Translations under genes and position numbers: made by a program | Assembly (NCBI RefSeq): GCF_010723735.1 | Contig: NZ_BLLB01000002.1 | Location: forward strand, 1,302,001 to 1,366,000 | DNA length: 64,000 nt | Direction of reading: 5' to 3' | Source of the DNA: Mycolicibacterium hippocampi | Lineage (GTDB): Bacteria; Actinomycetota; Actinomycetes; Mycobacteriales; Mycobacteriaceae | Notes under the pieces: generated by a model | The model's database searches: none | The model's input: only the letters and a program-made list of their open reading frames with translations | Told to the model about the DNA's origin: nothing | In this document: in pieces, positions 8,337 through 15,799 of the stretch | How positions within the stretch are numbered: position 1 is the stretch's first letter | Layout: every line of letters starts with the position of its first letter

Positions 8337-10145
8337 TCACGCACCGTCGTCGGGAACGATGACCGTCGTGGTGACCGGATCCGGCGGGTCCACCGTGGTC
8401 GGCGGGGGCTCGGTCGTCGTCGGCGGTGGTGCCGTGGTGGTCGGCTGCGTCGTCGTCGGACGGGTCGTCGTGGTCCGCGTCGTCGTCGTGGTGGTGGGGG
8501 CCGTCGTGGTCGTCGTCGTGGTGGTCGTGGTCGGCTGTGTGGTCGTGGTGGGGGCCGTCGTGGTGGTCGTGGTCGTCGGTGTCACCGGTGGCGGCTGGCT
8601 GACCGTGGTGGTCGCCTGACCATCGGGTCCGACGGTCACGGTGGTGACCGGGTCGGGGGTCACCGGCGCAGCAGGTTCGCCAGGGCCCGGCGTGGCGGTC
8701 TCGGTGACCGGGGCCGGTTCACCGGTCGAGCTGGTCAACGTCACGGCGAGACCGCCGAGTGCGAGCAGCGCCGCCGCGGCCGCCGCACCGAACAACACCG
8801 GCGGACGCTTGTACCAGGGCAACGGTGGCGGCTCGTCGCCCAGATCGGGGTCGTATCCGTCGCCGGGGCCGAACGCCACCGGTGGCCGTGCGCCGGTCGC
8901 GCCCGCGTCGCCGTACGCCGCCGAAGTGGCGTAATCGTCGCCGGTGTAGGGCAGCGGATCCCCGGCCGATTCGTCGTCCTGCGACCACGCCAGCGCGCGG
9001 AAGGTCGCCGATGCGGCGCCGTCGTCGGCCGCTTGTCCTGCCGCCAGCCCGGCCGCACCGGCCGCCCATGCCGCCGGTCCCATGGCCGTCGGAACGTCGG
9101 CGGCCGAAGCCAGGCCGGTCGGTGCGTCGGCCTCCAGGCTCCGGTTCGCGACCAGCGCCGCACCGGCGGCGATGTTGAGCTGTGACTCCGGGGTGGTGAC
9201 GACGGGGGCGCGTAGGTGCTCGGACAGCCGCTGAGTCACCAGCGGGATGGCGGCGCCGCCGCCCACGGTGGCCACCGCCGACACATCGGCGAGCTGAATC
9301 TGGTTGCGCTGCAACGTATCTTCAACCGAGTTCAGCAGCCCGCCGAGTGGTTCGGCGATCACCTGCTCGAACTCGGGCCGGGTGACCCGCAGGTCGGAGC
9401 GGAATCCGGGGAGGTCGGCCGGCACCACGGTGGCGGTCTCGGCGGAGAGGCGTTCCTTGGCCTTGCGGCACTCGTCGCGCAGCAGGGAGAGCGCCCCGAC
9501 CGCGGCGGTCCCTGCGGGATCGGCATTGTTCGCGTCGGCGATCCCTGCCAGGACATGGTTCAGCAGCGCCTGGTCCATGCCGTCGCCCGAGAGTTCCGGG
9601 TAGCGGACGGTCTGTCCGATGGCGTCGAGGTTCGCCCCGGCGTCGGCCAACGTGATGCTGGATCCGCTGCCGCCGAGGTCGACCAGCACGACGACGCCCC
9701 GGTCGGGCAAGCCCGGCGCGGCCTGCAGCGCCGCCAGCGCGGCCGTCGAATCGGGGATCAGCGCGGCAGGCACACCGTCGGGTGCCAAGCTCGGCTTCGC
9801 GCGCAGCGCTCCGCGGAGTGCGCCCACGGTTCCGGGACCCCAGTGGGCGGGAACCGCGATCGCGACCGGCGAACCGCCGTCGACGGTGCGCGCCATTGCC
9901 TCGAGCGCCTCGGCCAGCACGGTCTCACCGCGGTGCGCCGAGCCGTCCGCGGCGACCAGCGGCACAGGGTCGCCGACGCGGTCGACGAAGCCGTTGAGGA
10001 CAACGCCCGGCCCGGTGGGCACCCCGACCTCGGGCGCACGGTCGTCGAAGAGGGTGAGGATCGATCGCCGCATCACCGGCGGGCGGCCGACGCGGGCCGC
10101 GACCAGGTTGGTCATCCCGATCGACAACCCCAGTGGTTCAGTCAT
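8337..10145 (-). CDS. Membrane-anchored Hsp70-like ATPase with Thr/Pro tail (paralog 1)
   Basis: 602 residues from the ATG at 10145, chosen because AGGAGA stands about 9 bases upstream; an in-frame start 33 bases earlier lacks this. Residues 1 to about 355 form an actin/Hsp70-like nucleotide-binding domain. The phosphate-1 loop is LGLSIGMTNLVAA, phosphate-2 is VDLGGSGSSITL, and the adenosine motif is ATVGGGAAIPLV. There is no DnaK substrate-binding domain. After a linker comes PWYKRP, one membrane helix (about 448-470), then a 130-residue tail that is more than half Thr and Pro, a likely exported, possibly O-mannosylated stalk. The gene shares a 9-base junction with iniR, and a paralog (15800-17575) lies on the other side of the ini operon. 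Confidence 0.82.
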   Translation of the reverse strand: MTEPLGLSIGMTNLVAARVGRPPVMRRSILTLFDDRAPEVGVPTGPGVVLNGFVDRVGDPVPLVAADGSAHRGETVLAEALEAMARTVDGGSPVAIAVPAHWGPGTVGALRGALRAKPSLAPDGVPAALIPDSTAALAALQAAPGLPDRGVVVLVDLGGSGSSITLADAGANLDAIGQTVRYPELSGDGMDQALLNHVLAGIADANNADPAGTAAVGALSLLRDECRKAKERLSAETATVVPADLPGFRSDLRVTRPEFEQVIAEPLGGLLNSVEDTLQRNQIQLADVSAVATVGGGAAIPLVTQRLSEHLRAPVVTTPESQLNIAAGAALVANRSLEADAPTGLASAADVPTAMGPAAWAAGAAGLAAGQAADDGAASATFRALAWSQDDESAGDPLPYTGDDYATSAAYGDAGATGARPPVAFGPGDGYDPDLGDEPPPLPWYKRPPVLFGAAAAAALLALGGLAVTLTSSTGEPAPVTETATPGPGEPAAPVTPDPVTTVTVGPDGQATTTVSQPPPVTPTTTTTTTAPTTTTQPTTTTTTTTTTAPTTTTTTRTTTTRPTTTQPTTTAPPPTTTEPPPTTVDPPDPVTTTVIVPDDGA

Positions 10146-10211
10146 CGTGGCGTCTCTCCTGTCTGGGCCGGTCACCACCTTAACGGCTCGCCCACCAGGG
10201 TCGGCGGATTT

Positions 10212-10253
10212 CCCCTAGTGGCGCGATTCCCCTAATGGGCGATCCCCTAATGG
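10212..10253 (+). promoter_or_regulatory. Three CCCCTA(A/G)TGG repeats upstream of the Rv0340-like gene
   Basis: CCCCTAGTGG at 10212-10221, CCCCTAATGG at 10229-10238 and CCCCTAATGG at 10244-10253. They are spaced 17 and 15 bases apart, in the divergent region between the Hsp70-like/iniR operon and the Rv0340-like gene. The same word recurs upstream of iniB (11004-11021). This is a candidate IniR-binding array; the link to IniR is inference from position. Confidence 0.5.
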
Positions 10254-10344
10254 CGTCGGCTCAGGGCTGGGTTCCGCACCGATCCCGTGAGCAGTGGACG
10301 TGGCTAGCATCGTGTCAGGCAGCTGGCAACAGCGGAGATCCAAA

Positions 10345-10893
10345 ATGAAAGGTGTGGTCGTGGCGAACTCGCTACTCGACTTCGTGATGTCGCTGGTGCG
10401 CGATCCCGACGCTGCGGCACGCTACGCCGCTGATCCCGCGCAAGCCCTCGCCGACGCGCACCTGACCGATGTGACCAGCGCTGACGTCAGCAATTTGATC
10501 CCGGTGGTCGCGGAGTCACTGTCGATGGGTGCGCCATCGGCCGGTTTGGACGCCGTCGGTGTGGAGGCGGCGGGCAATGTGTGGGCCAGCGGCGCGGCCA
10601 CCGCCGCTTTCGACGCCTTCTCCGATCCGACGGTCACGCCGGGGGTGATCGACGCCCCCCTGGTGGTTACCGACACCGTGGTGTCCGACACCGTCGAGGA
10701 CGGCGGCTCGGTCCTGGAACCGTCGTCGGCAGGCGGCCCGGCCGACGACGCGGCATCGCTGCAGCTCGACGACCCTGTGTTCGAGGAGGGTGTGGTCGAC
10801 GGCGCTGGTCTCACCGACGAGTGGGTGCAGCCGGTCGTCGACACCCAGCCCGGGGGTGACGACCCCGGCCCGGGATTCGACATCTTCAGCTGA
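10345..10893 (+). CDS. IniB-like N-terminal domain protein (Rv0340 counterpart)
   Basis: 182 residues. ATG 10345 has GGAG 8 bases upstream; a GTG at 10360 (VANSLLDF) is an alternative. The first ~55 residues (SLLDFVMSLVRDPDAAARYA, then ADPAQALADAHL) align with the N-terminus of IniB (LIDFILDLFRSPAAATSFVI, then DPDGALRDAGL). The two are therefore paralogs in one locus. The rest is acidic and low-complexity (Asp, Val, Gly) with no recognisable fold. M. tuberculosis Rv0340 has the same size and place. The gene is closed by a strong terminator hairpin, so iniB needs its own promoter. The function is unknown. Confidence 0.75.
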   Translation: MKGVVVANSLLDFVMSLVRDPDAAARYAADPAQALADAHLTDVTSADVSNLIPVVAESLSMGAPSAGLDAVGVEAAGNVWASGAATAAFDAFSDPTVTPGVIDAPLVVTDTVVSDTVEDGGSVLEPSSAGGPADDAASLQLDDPVFEEGVVDGAGLTDEWVQPVVDTQPGGDDPGPGFDIFS

Positions 10894-10913
10894 TCGAACC
10901 GACCCCCAGCACA

Positions 10914-10943
10914 CCGCGCGGCCCATCCGGGCCGCGCGGTTTT
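10914..10943 (+). terminator. Rho-independent-type terminator after the Rv0340-like gene
   Basis: Perfect 11-bp arms CCGCGCGGCCC (10914-10924) and GGGCCGCGCGG (10929-10939) with a 4-base loop, followed by TTTTGTCGTTT. It lies 21 bases after the stop codon and separates this gene from iniB. Confidence 0.75.
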
Positions 10944-11003
10944 GTCGTTTGACGTGCGGAAACGGGTCCATCCCCCGCAGCGTCCCGATTGCCCCGTAGA
11001 GTC

Positions 11004-11021
11004 CCCCTAATCCCCTAATGG
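11004..11021 (+). promoter_or_regulatory. CCCCTAAT repeats in the iniB promoter region
   Basis: CCCCTAATCC (11004-11013) overlaps CCCCTAATGG (11012-11021); the latter continues as GGGG to give the near-palindrome CCCC-TAAT-GGGG. A related CCCTAGG occurs at 11036-11042. This is the word found three times upstream of the Rv0340-like gene, which supports a shared regulator. The iniB start lies about 165 bases downstream, leaving room for promoter and leader. Confidence 0.5.
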
Positions 11022-11185
11022 GGGTCGCTGAATATCCCTAGGTAGGCGGGGCCAGAGAGGGGTCCCGACCCCGTTTGCCGCGGGTTCGGAAGTCCATAAC
11101 GTGGTCTCCAGATCGCCGGGAAGCCCGGCGAGCCAACCTCCCCGAGGAACACGGTAGGACCCGGGAAGAACAGAAAGGCAGTTCA

Positions 11186-12247
11186 ATGACAACCCTCATC
11201 GACTTCATCCTCGACCTGTTCCGCAGCCCCGCCGCAGCGACGTCTTTTGTCATCGACCCTGACGGCGCGTTGCGTGACGCCGGCCTGCCCAACGTGACCG
11301 CGGCCCAGCTCGCGTCGGTCGCCGCGACCGCGGCGCCGGCCGGCTACATGTTCGGCGGCGGCGACCCGGTGATGGGCCTGCAGCGCGCGGTGACCGACCA
11401 TCACAACCTCAACACCAGCTTCGCCTCGCCGTTCTCGCCGCAGACCACGTTCGCGCCGGACACGAACACCGAACTGGGCAGCCGCAACAACACCGACCTG
11501 CTGAGTGGCAACAACGTCCCCGTGGCCAGCCCCGACCAGGCCGCGGGCGCCAACGCCCAGAACGGCGCGTTCAACCTGGGCTTCGGTGACATCACCCTCG
11601 GCGACAAGACCAGCAACACCGCCACCGACGGTGGCGTTGTGGTCGGCGGTGACAACGACGGCGACATCGTCAGCGGAGACGGCGCCGCGCTCGGCGACGG
11701 CAACACCATGAACAACGGCGACATCCTCGCCGGCTCCGGCTCCAACGTCGTGGTGGGCAAGGACAACGAGGTCGAGGACAATTCGCAGACCGCCGGCGGC
11801 GACCTCATCGCCGACAACGACGCCCCGGTCCTCAACGACGTCGACACCAGCGGAGGCAACGGTGGTGGCGCAGCCGGCGGTGACAGCCTGATCGGCATCG
11901 GCAGCGGCAACGCGTCCGGCGGCGACGGAGGAAGCGGTGGCGGGATCATCATCACCGACAACGACGTCAACACCGGCACCCAGATCGACGGCGACTACGG
12001 CAGCGACAACACCGAGGACAACTCGGTCAACACCTCGGTGGAGACGGAGACGACGACGTCGACGGAGAGCTCGGTCGAGGACAACTCCTCGAACTTCGAG
12101 TCCAACATCGGGTCGGGCAACGAGACCGACACCGATCTGTTCTCGGGCAACGACACCGAGACCGACCTGTTCTCGGACAACAACACCGGCTTCGACACCG
12201 ACGTCGCGTCCAACAACAGCACCGACACGTCACTGGATGCGTTCTGA
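11186..12247 (+). CDS. iniB: Isoniazid-inducible protein IniB
   Basis: 353 residues from ATG 11186, with an AGAAAGG ribosome-binding site. The conserved IniB N-terminus (TTLIDFILDLFRSPAAATSF) is followed by a long Gly/Asp/Asn/Ser/Thr-rich region without cysteine. Near the C-terminus are short repeats of the type (T/E)TDLFSGN. It is the first gene of the iniB-iniA-iniC operon induced by cell-wall inhibitors. No signal peptide is visible. It is shorter than the M. tuberculosis protein (479 residues), the difference lying in the repetitive part. Its molecular role is unsettled. A strong stem-loop follows before iniA. Confidence 0.88.
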   Translation: MTTLIDFILDLFRSPAAATSFVIDPDGALRDAGLPNVTAAQLASVAATAAPAGYMFGGGDPVMGLQRAVTDHHNLNTSFASPFSPQTTFAPDTNTELGSRNNTDLLSGNNVPVASPDQAAGANAQNGAFNLGFGDITLGDKTSNTATDGGVVVGGDNDGDIVSGDGAALGDGNTMNNGDILAGSGSNVVVGKDNEVEDNSQTAGGDLIADNDAPVLNDVDTSGGNGGGAAGGDSLIGIGSGNASGGDGGSGGGIIITDNDVNTGTQIDGDYGSDNTEDNSVNTSVETETTTSTESSVEDNSSNFESNIGSGNETDTDLFSGNDTETDLFSDNNTGFDTDVASNNSTDTSLDAF

Positions 12248-12268
12248 GTCACCGTGACCGGGTAGCGC

Positions 12269-12301
12269 AACTGGCGGGGACCGTGATGGTCCCCGCCAGT
12301 T
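12269..12301 (+). terminator. Stem-loop between iniB and iniA
   Basis: Perfect 14-bp arms, AACTGGCGGGGACC at 12269-12282 and its complement at 12288-12301, with a 5-base loop. There is no T-run after it. It lies inside the operon, 22 bases after iniB, so it is more likely an attenuator or an mRNA-processing/3'-end stabilising element setting the iniB:iniA ratio than a full terminator. Confidence 0.55.
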
Positions 12302-12348
12302 CCGCGCGCCTAACGTTGAACAGTCGCCGTCGGACGTAGAGGGGCACC

Positions 12349-14190
12349 ATGACCCAGGCCAAAGACCCACACACGGTGATCATCGAGCTCATCGACCACA
12401 CCAGCAAGATCGCCGACACCAACGAGCGTGGCGATCTGGTGTCCCGGCTGGCGTGGGCCAAGCGGCGGATCAGCGACCCGCAGATCCGGGTGGTGATCGC
12501 CGGCCAGCTCAAGCAGGGCAAGAGCCAGCTGCTGAACTCCCTGCTGAACATGCCGGTCGCCCGGGTCGGTGACGACGAGTCCACGGTGCTGGCCACCGTG
12601 GTGTCCTACGGCGAGCAGGCGTCAGCGCGCCTGGTGGTGGCGCGGCCCGAGGGGGCGGAGCCCGAACTCGTCGAGATCCCCACCAGCGACCTGGGCAACG
12701 ACCTGCGCCGCGCCCCGCAGGCCGCCGGCCGTGAGGTGCTGCGCGTCGAGGTGACCGCCCCCAGCCCGCTGCTCAAGGGGGGCCTGGCGTTCATCGACAC
12801 CCCGGGTGTCGGCGGCCACGGCCAGCCGCACCTGTCGTCGACGCTGGGCCTGTTGCCCGACGCCGACGCGATGCTGATGCTCAGCGACACCAGCCAGGAG
12901 TTCACCGAACCCGAGATGACGTTCATCCGGCAGGCGCTCGAGATCTGCCCGGTCGCCGCGATCGTCGCGAGCAAGACCGACCTGTACCCGCACTGGCGGC
13001 AGGTGGTCGACGTCAATGCTGCCCACTTGCGCCGCGCCGGTGTCACCACACCGATGATCCCGGCGTCGGCGACGCTGCGCAGCCACGCCGTGAAGCTCAA
13101 CGACAAGGAACTCAACGAGGAGTCGAACTTCCCGGCGATCGTGAAGTTCCTGTCCGAGGACGTGCTGGCCCGCCACAACGACCGGGTGCGCCAACAGGTG
13201 ACCGCGGAGGTCCGGGCAACCGCCGAGCATCTGAAACTGGCTCTGGAGGCCGAACTCTCGGCGCTGGCCGACCCGCAGGCGCGCGACGGTCTGACCGCCG
13301 ACCTGGAGCGTCGCAAGCAGGAGGCGCAGGACGCACTGCAGCAGACCGCGTTGTGGCAGCAGATCCTCAACGACGGCATCTCGGACCTGACCGCCGACGT
13401 CGACCACGACCTGCGTCACCGGTTCCGCAACATCACCCAGTACACCGAGAACGCGATCGACTCCTGCGACCCGACCCAGCACTGGGCCGAGATCGGCGCC
13501 GAGCTGGAGGACGCGGTCGCCACCGCGGTCGGCGACAACTTCGTGTGGGCCTACCAGCGGGCCGAGGTCCTGGCCGCCGAGGTCGCGAGGACGTTCACCG
13601 AAGCTGGGCTGAACGCCGTGCGGATGCCGGCGATCGACGCCCGCGACATGGGCGCCGGGATGGACGAGTTCAAGTCGCTGGCGTCGCTGGAGGCCAAACC
13701 GATCCGCGTCGGCGACCGGATGGTCTCGGGTATGCGGGGTTCCTTCGGCGGGGTGTTGATGTTCGGCATGCTGACGTCGGTGGCAGGCCTGGGGATGTTC
13801 AATCCGCTGTCGCTGGGGGCCGGAGCGCTGATCGGGCGCAAGGCCTACAAGGAGGAGATGGACAACCGGATGCTGCGGATCCGCAGCGACGCCAAGATGA
13901 ACGTCCGCCGCTTCGTCGACGATGTGGCGTTCGTGGTGAGCAAGGAGTCCCGGGACCGGCTCAAGGGCATCCAGCGGCAGTTGCGCGACCACTACCGCGA
14001 GATCGCGAACCAGACCACCCGCTCGCTCAACGAGTCGCTGCAGGCCACCCTGGCGGCGGTCAAGATGGAGGAGGCCGAGCGCAACACCCGGGTCAAGGAA
14101 CTCGAGCGCCAGCTCAACATCCTGCGGCAGGTCCTCGATCACGCCGACAAGCTCGCCACGCCGGCGGGGTCACTAAGCTCGAAGGGTTAG
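12349..14190 (+). CDS. iniA: Dynamin-like GTPase IniA
   Basis: 613 residues. GTPase motifs are in order: G1 GQLKQGKSQ (52-60), G3 DTPG (150-153) and G4 SKTD (208-211). The helical stalk and a hydrophobic tip segment around 465-500 (GGVLMFGMLTSVAGLGMF) follow, then a C-terminal coiled coil. Bacterial dynamin-like IniA from mycobacteria has been shown to bind and cut membranes. It is induced by isoniazid and ethambutol and contributes to tolerance. It is the second gene of the operon, about 100 bases after iniB and followed closely by its partner iniC. Confidence 0.95.
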   Translation: MTQAKDPHTVIIELIDHTSKIADTNERGDLVSRLAWAKRRISDPQIRVVIAGQLKQGKSQLLNSLLNMPVARVGDDESTVLATVVSYGEQASARLVVARPEGAEPELVEIPTSDLGNDLRRAPQAAGREVLRVEVTAPSPLLKGGLAFIDTPGVGGHGQPHLSSTLGLLPDADAMLMLSDTSQEFTEPEMTFIRQALEICPVAAIVASKTDLYPHWRQVVDVNAAHLRRAGVTTPMIPASATLRSHAVKLNDKELNEESNFPAIVKFLSEDVLARHNDRVRQQVTAEVRATAEHLKLALEAELSALADPQARDGLTADLERRKQEAQDALQQTALWQQILNDGISDLTADVDHDLRHRFRNITQYTENAIDSCDPTQHWAEIGAELEDAVATAVGDNFVWAYQRAEVLAAEVARTFTEAGLNAVRMPAIDARDMGAGMDEFKSLASLEAKPIRVGDRMVSGMRGSFGGVLMFGMLTSVAGLGMFNPLSLGAGALIGRKAYKEEMDNRMLRIRSDAKMNVRRFVDDVAFVVSKESRDRLKGIQRQLRDHYREIANQTTRSLNESLQATLAAVKMEEAERNTRVKELERQLNILRQVLDHADKLATPAGSLSSKG

Positions 14191-14241
14191 TAGTCGGGCG
14201 ATCGGGACGGGACTGGGCGAACCCTGAGCACAAGCGACCAA

Positions 14242-15738
14242 GTGCGGGCGATCCTGGGTGGCACCATCACGGCCTACCGGGCCGATCCCGCCTACCGCCG
14301 GCGTCCGGACGTGCACCACGAACTCGAGCGCATCGGCCACCGGCTCAACCAGCCCATGCGCATCGCGTTGGCCGGCACGCTCAAGGCCGGTAAGTCGACG
14401 CTGGTGAACGCCCTGGTCGGAGACGATATCGCGCCCACCGACGCGACCGAGGCGACGCGCATCGTCACCTGGTTCCATCACGGCCCCACACCGAAGGTGA
14501 CCGCCAACCACCGCGGGGGACGACGTTCCAACGTGCCGATCACCCGGCGGTCGGACGGTCCCGCGCAGGACAGGGGCCTGACGTTCGACTTCGCGATGGT
14601 CGACCCCGACGACGTCGTCGATCTCGACGTGGAATGGCCGGCAGCCGAACTGATCGACGCGACGATCATCGACACGCCCGGAACCTCGTCGCTGTCCCGG
14701 GACGTCTCCGCCCGCACGCTGCGGCTGCTGGTGCCCGACGACGGCGTGCCCCGGGTCGACGCCGTGGTGTTCCTGCTGCGCACGCTCAACGCCGCCGACA
14801 TCGCGCTGCTCAAGCAGATCGGTCAGCTGGTCGGCGGCTCGTCCGGAGCGCTCGGGGTGATCGGGGTGGCCTCCCGCGCCGACGAGATCGGCGCGGGACG
14901 CATCGACGCGATGATGTCGGCCAAGGACGTCGCGCAGCGGTTCACCGCCGAGATGGACCGCACCGGCATCTGCCAGGCCGTCGTGCCGGTGTCCGGCCTG
15001 TTGGCGCTGACCGCCCGCACGCTGCGGCAGAGCGAGTTCGTGGCGCTGGAGAAGCTCGCCGGGGTGGAACCCGCCGCGCTGGCCAAGGCGATGCTGTCGG
15101 TTGACCGCTTCGTGCGCGAGGACGACGGTGAAAGCCCGGCGCTGCCTGTTGATGCCGCCACCCGCGCGGCGCTGCTGGACCGGTTCGGGATGTTCGGGAT
15201 CCGGATCTCGATCGCGGTGCTGCGCGCCGGGGTGAGCGACTCGGTGGCGCTGGCCGACGAACTGCTCGAACGCAGCGGCCTGGTGGCGCTGCGTGAGGTG
15301 ATCGACCAGCAGTTCGCGCAGCGCTCCGATCTGCTCAAGGCGCATACCGCGCTGTTGTCGCTGCGGCAGTTCGTGCAACTGAATCCGGTGTACGCGACAC
15401 CCCACATCCTCGCCGACATCGAGCCGCTGCTGGCCGACACCCACGCGTTCGAGGAACTGCGGCTGATCAGCCAGCTGCGATCCCGGCCGACCACCCTCAA
15501 CGCCGATGAGATGGCATCGTTGCGCCGCTTGATCGGCGGCTCCGGCACCGACGCCGCCAGCCGGCTGGGACTGCAGCCCGACGCCCCCGACGACGGGCCC
15601 CGCGCCGCCTTCGCCGCAGCTCAGCGCTGGCGGCGCCGGGCCGATCACCCGCTCAACGACCCGTTCACCGCACGCGCCTGCCGGGCGGCAGTGCGCAGCG
15701 CGGAGGCGTTGGTCGCCGACTACGCGCGCGGCAGGTAG
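14242..15738 (+). CDS. iniC: Dynamin-like GTPase IniC
   Basis: 498 residues from the GTG at 14242. P-loop GTLKAGKST (45-53), DTPGTSS (G3) and the base-recognition region GVASRADE are visible. It is shorter than IniA and pairs with it in the operon. The start is doubtful: M. tuberculosis IniC begins MSTSD, and here the in-frame codons just upstream read CTG-AGC-ACA-AGC-GAC from 14224. The conserved N-terminus is thus present but would need a CTG start. There is no ATG, GTG or TTG between the stop at 14191 and 14242, and neither candidate has a strong ribosome-binding site. Confidence 0.9.
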   Translation: MRAILGGTITAYRADPAYRRRPDVHHELERIGHRLNQPMRIALAGTLKAGKSTLVNALVGDDIAPTDATEATRIVTWFHHGPTPKVTANHRGGRRSNVPITRRSDGPAQDRGLTFDFAMVDPDDVVDLDVEWPAAELIDATIIDTPGTSSLSRDVSARTLRLLVPDDGVPRVDAVVFLLRTLNAADIALLKQIGQLVGGSSGALGVIGVASRADEIGAGRIDAMMSAKDVAQRFTAEMDRTGICQAVVPVSGLLALTARTLRQSEFVALEKLAGVEPAALAKAMLSVDRFVREDDGESPALPVDAATRAALLDRFGMFGIRISIAVLRAGVSDSVALADELLERSGLVALREVIDQQFAQRSDLLKAHTALLSLRQFVQLNPVYATPHILADIEPLLADTHAFEELRLISQLRSRPTTLNADEMASLRRLIGGSGTDAASRLGLQPDAPDDGPRAAFAAAQRWRRRADHPLNDPFTARACRAAVRSAEALVADYARGR

Positions 15739-15799
15739 CGGCCCGGAGCGGGTGAGGCGTGACGCCTAACGTTTCGATGCCCGGAAACGACTAACAGGT

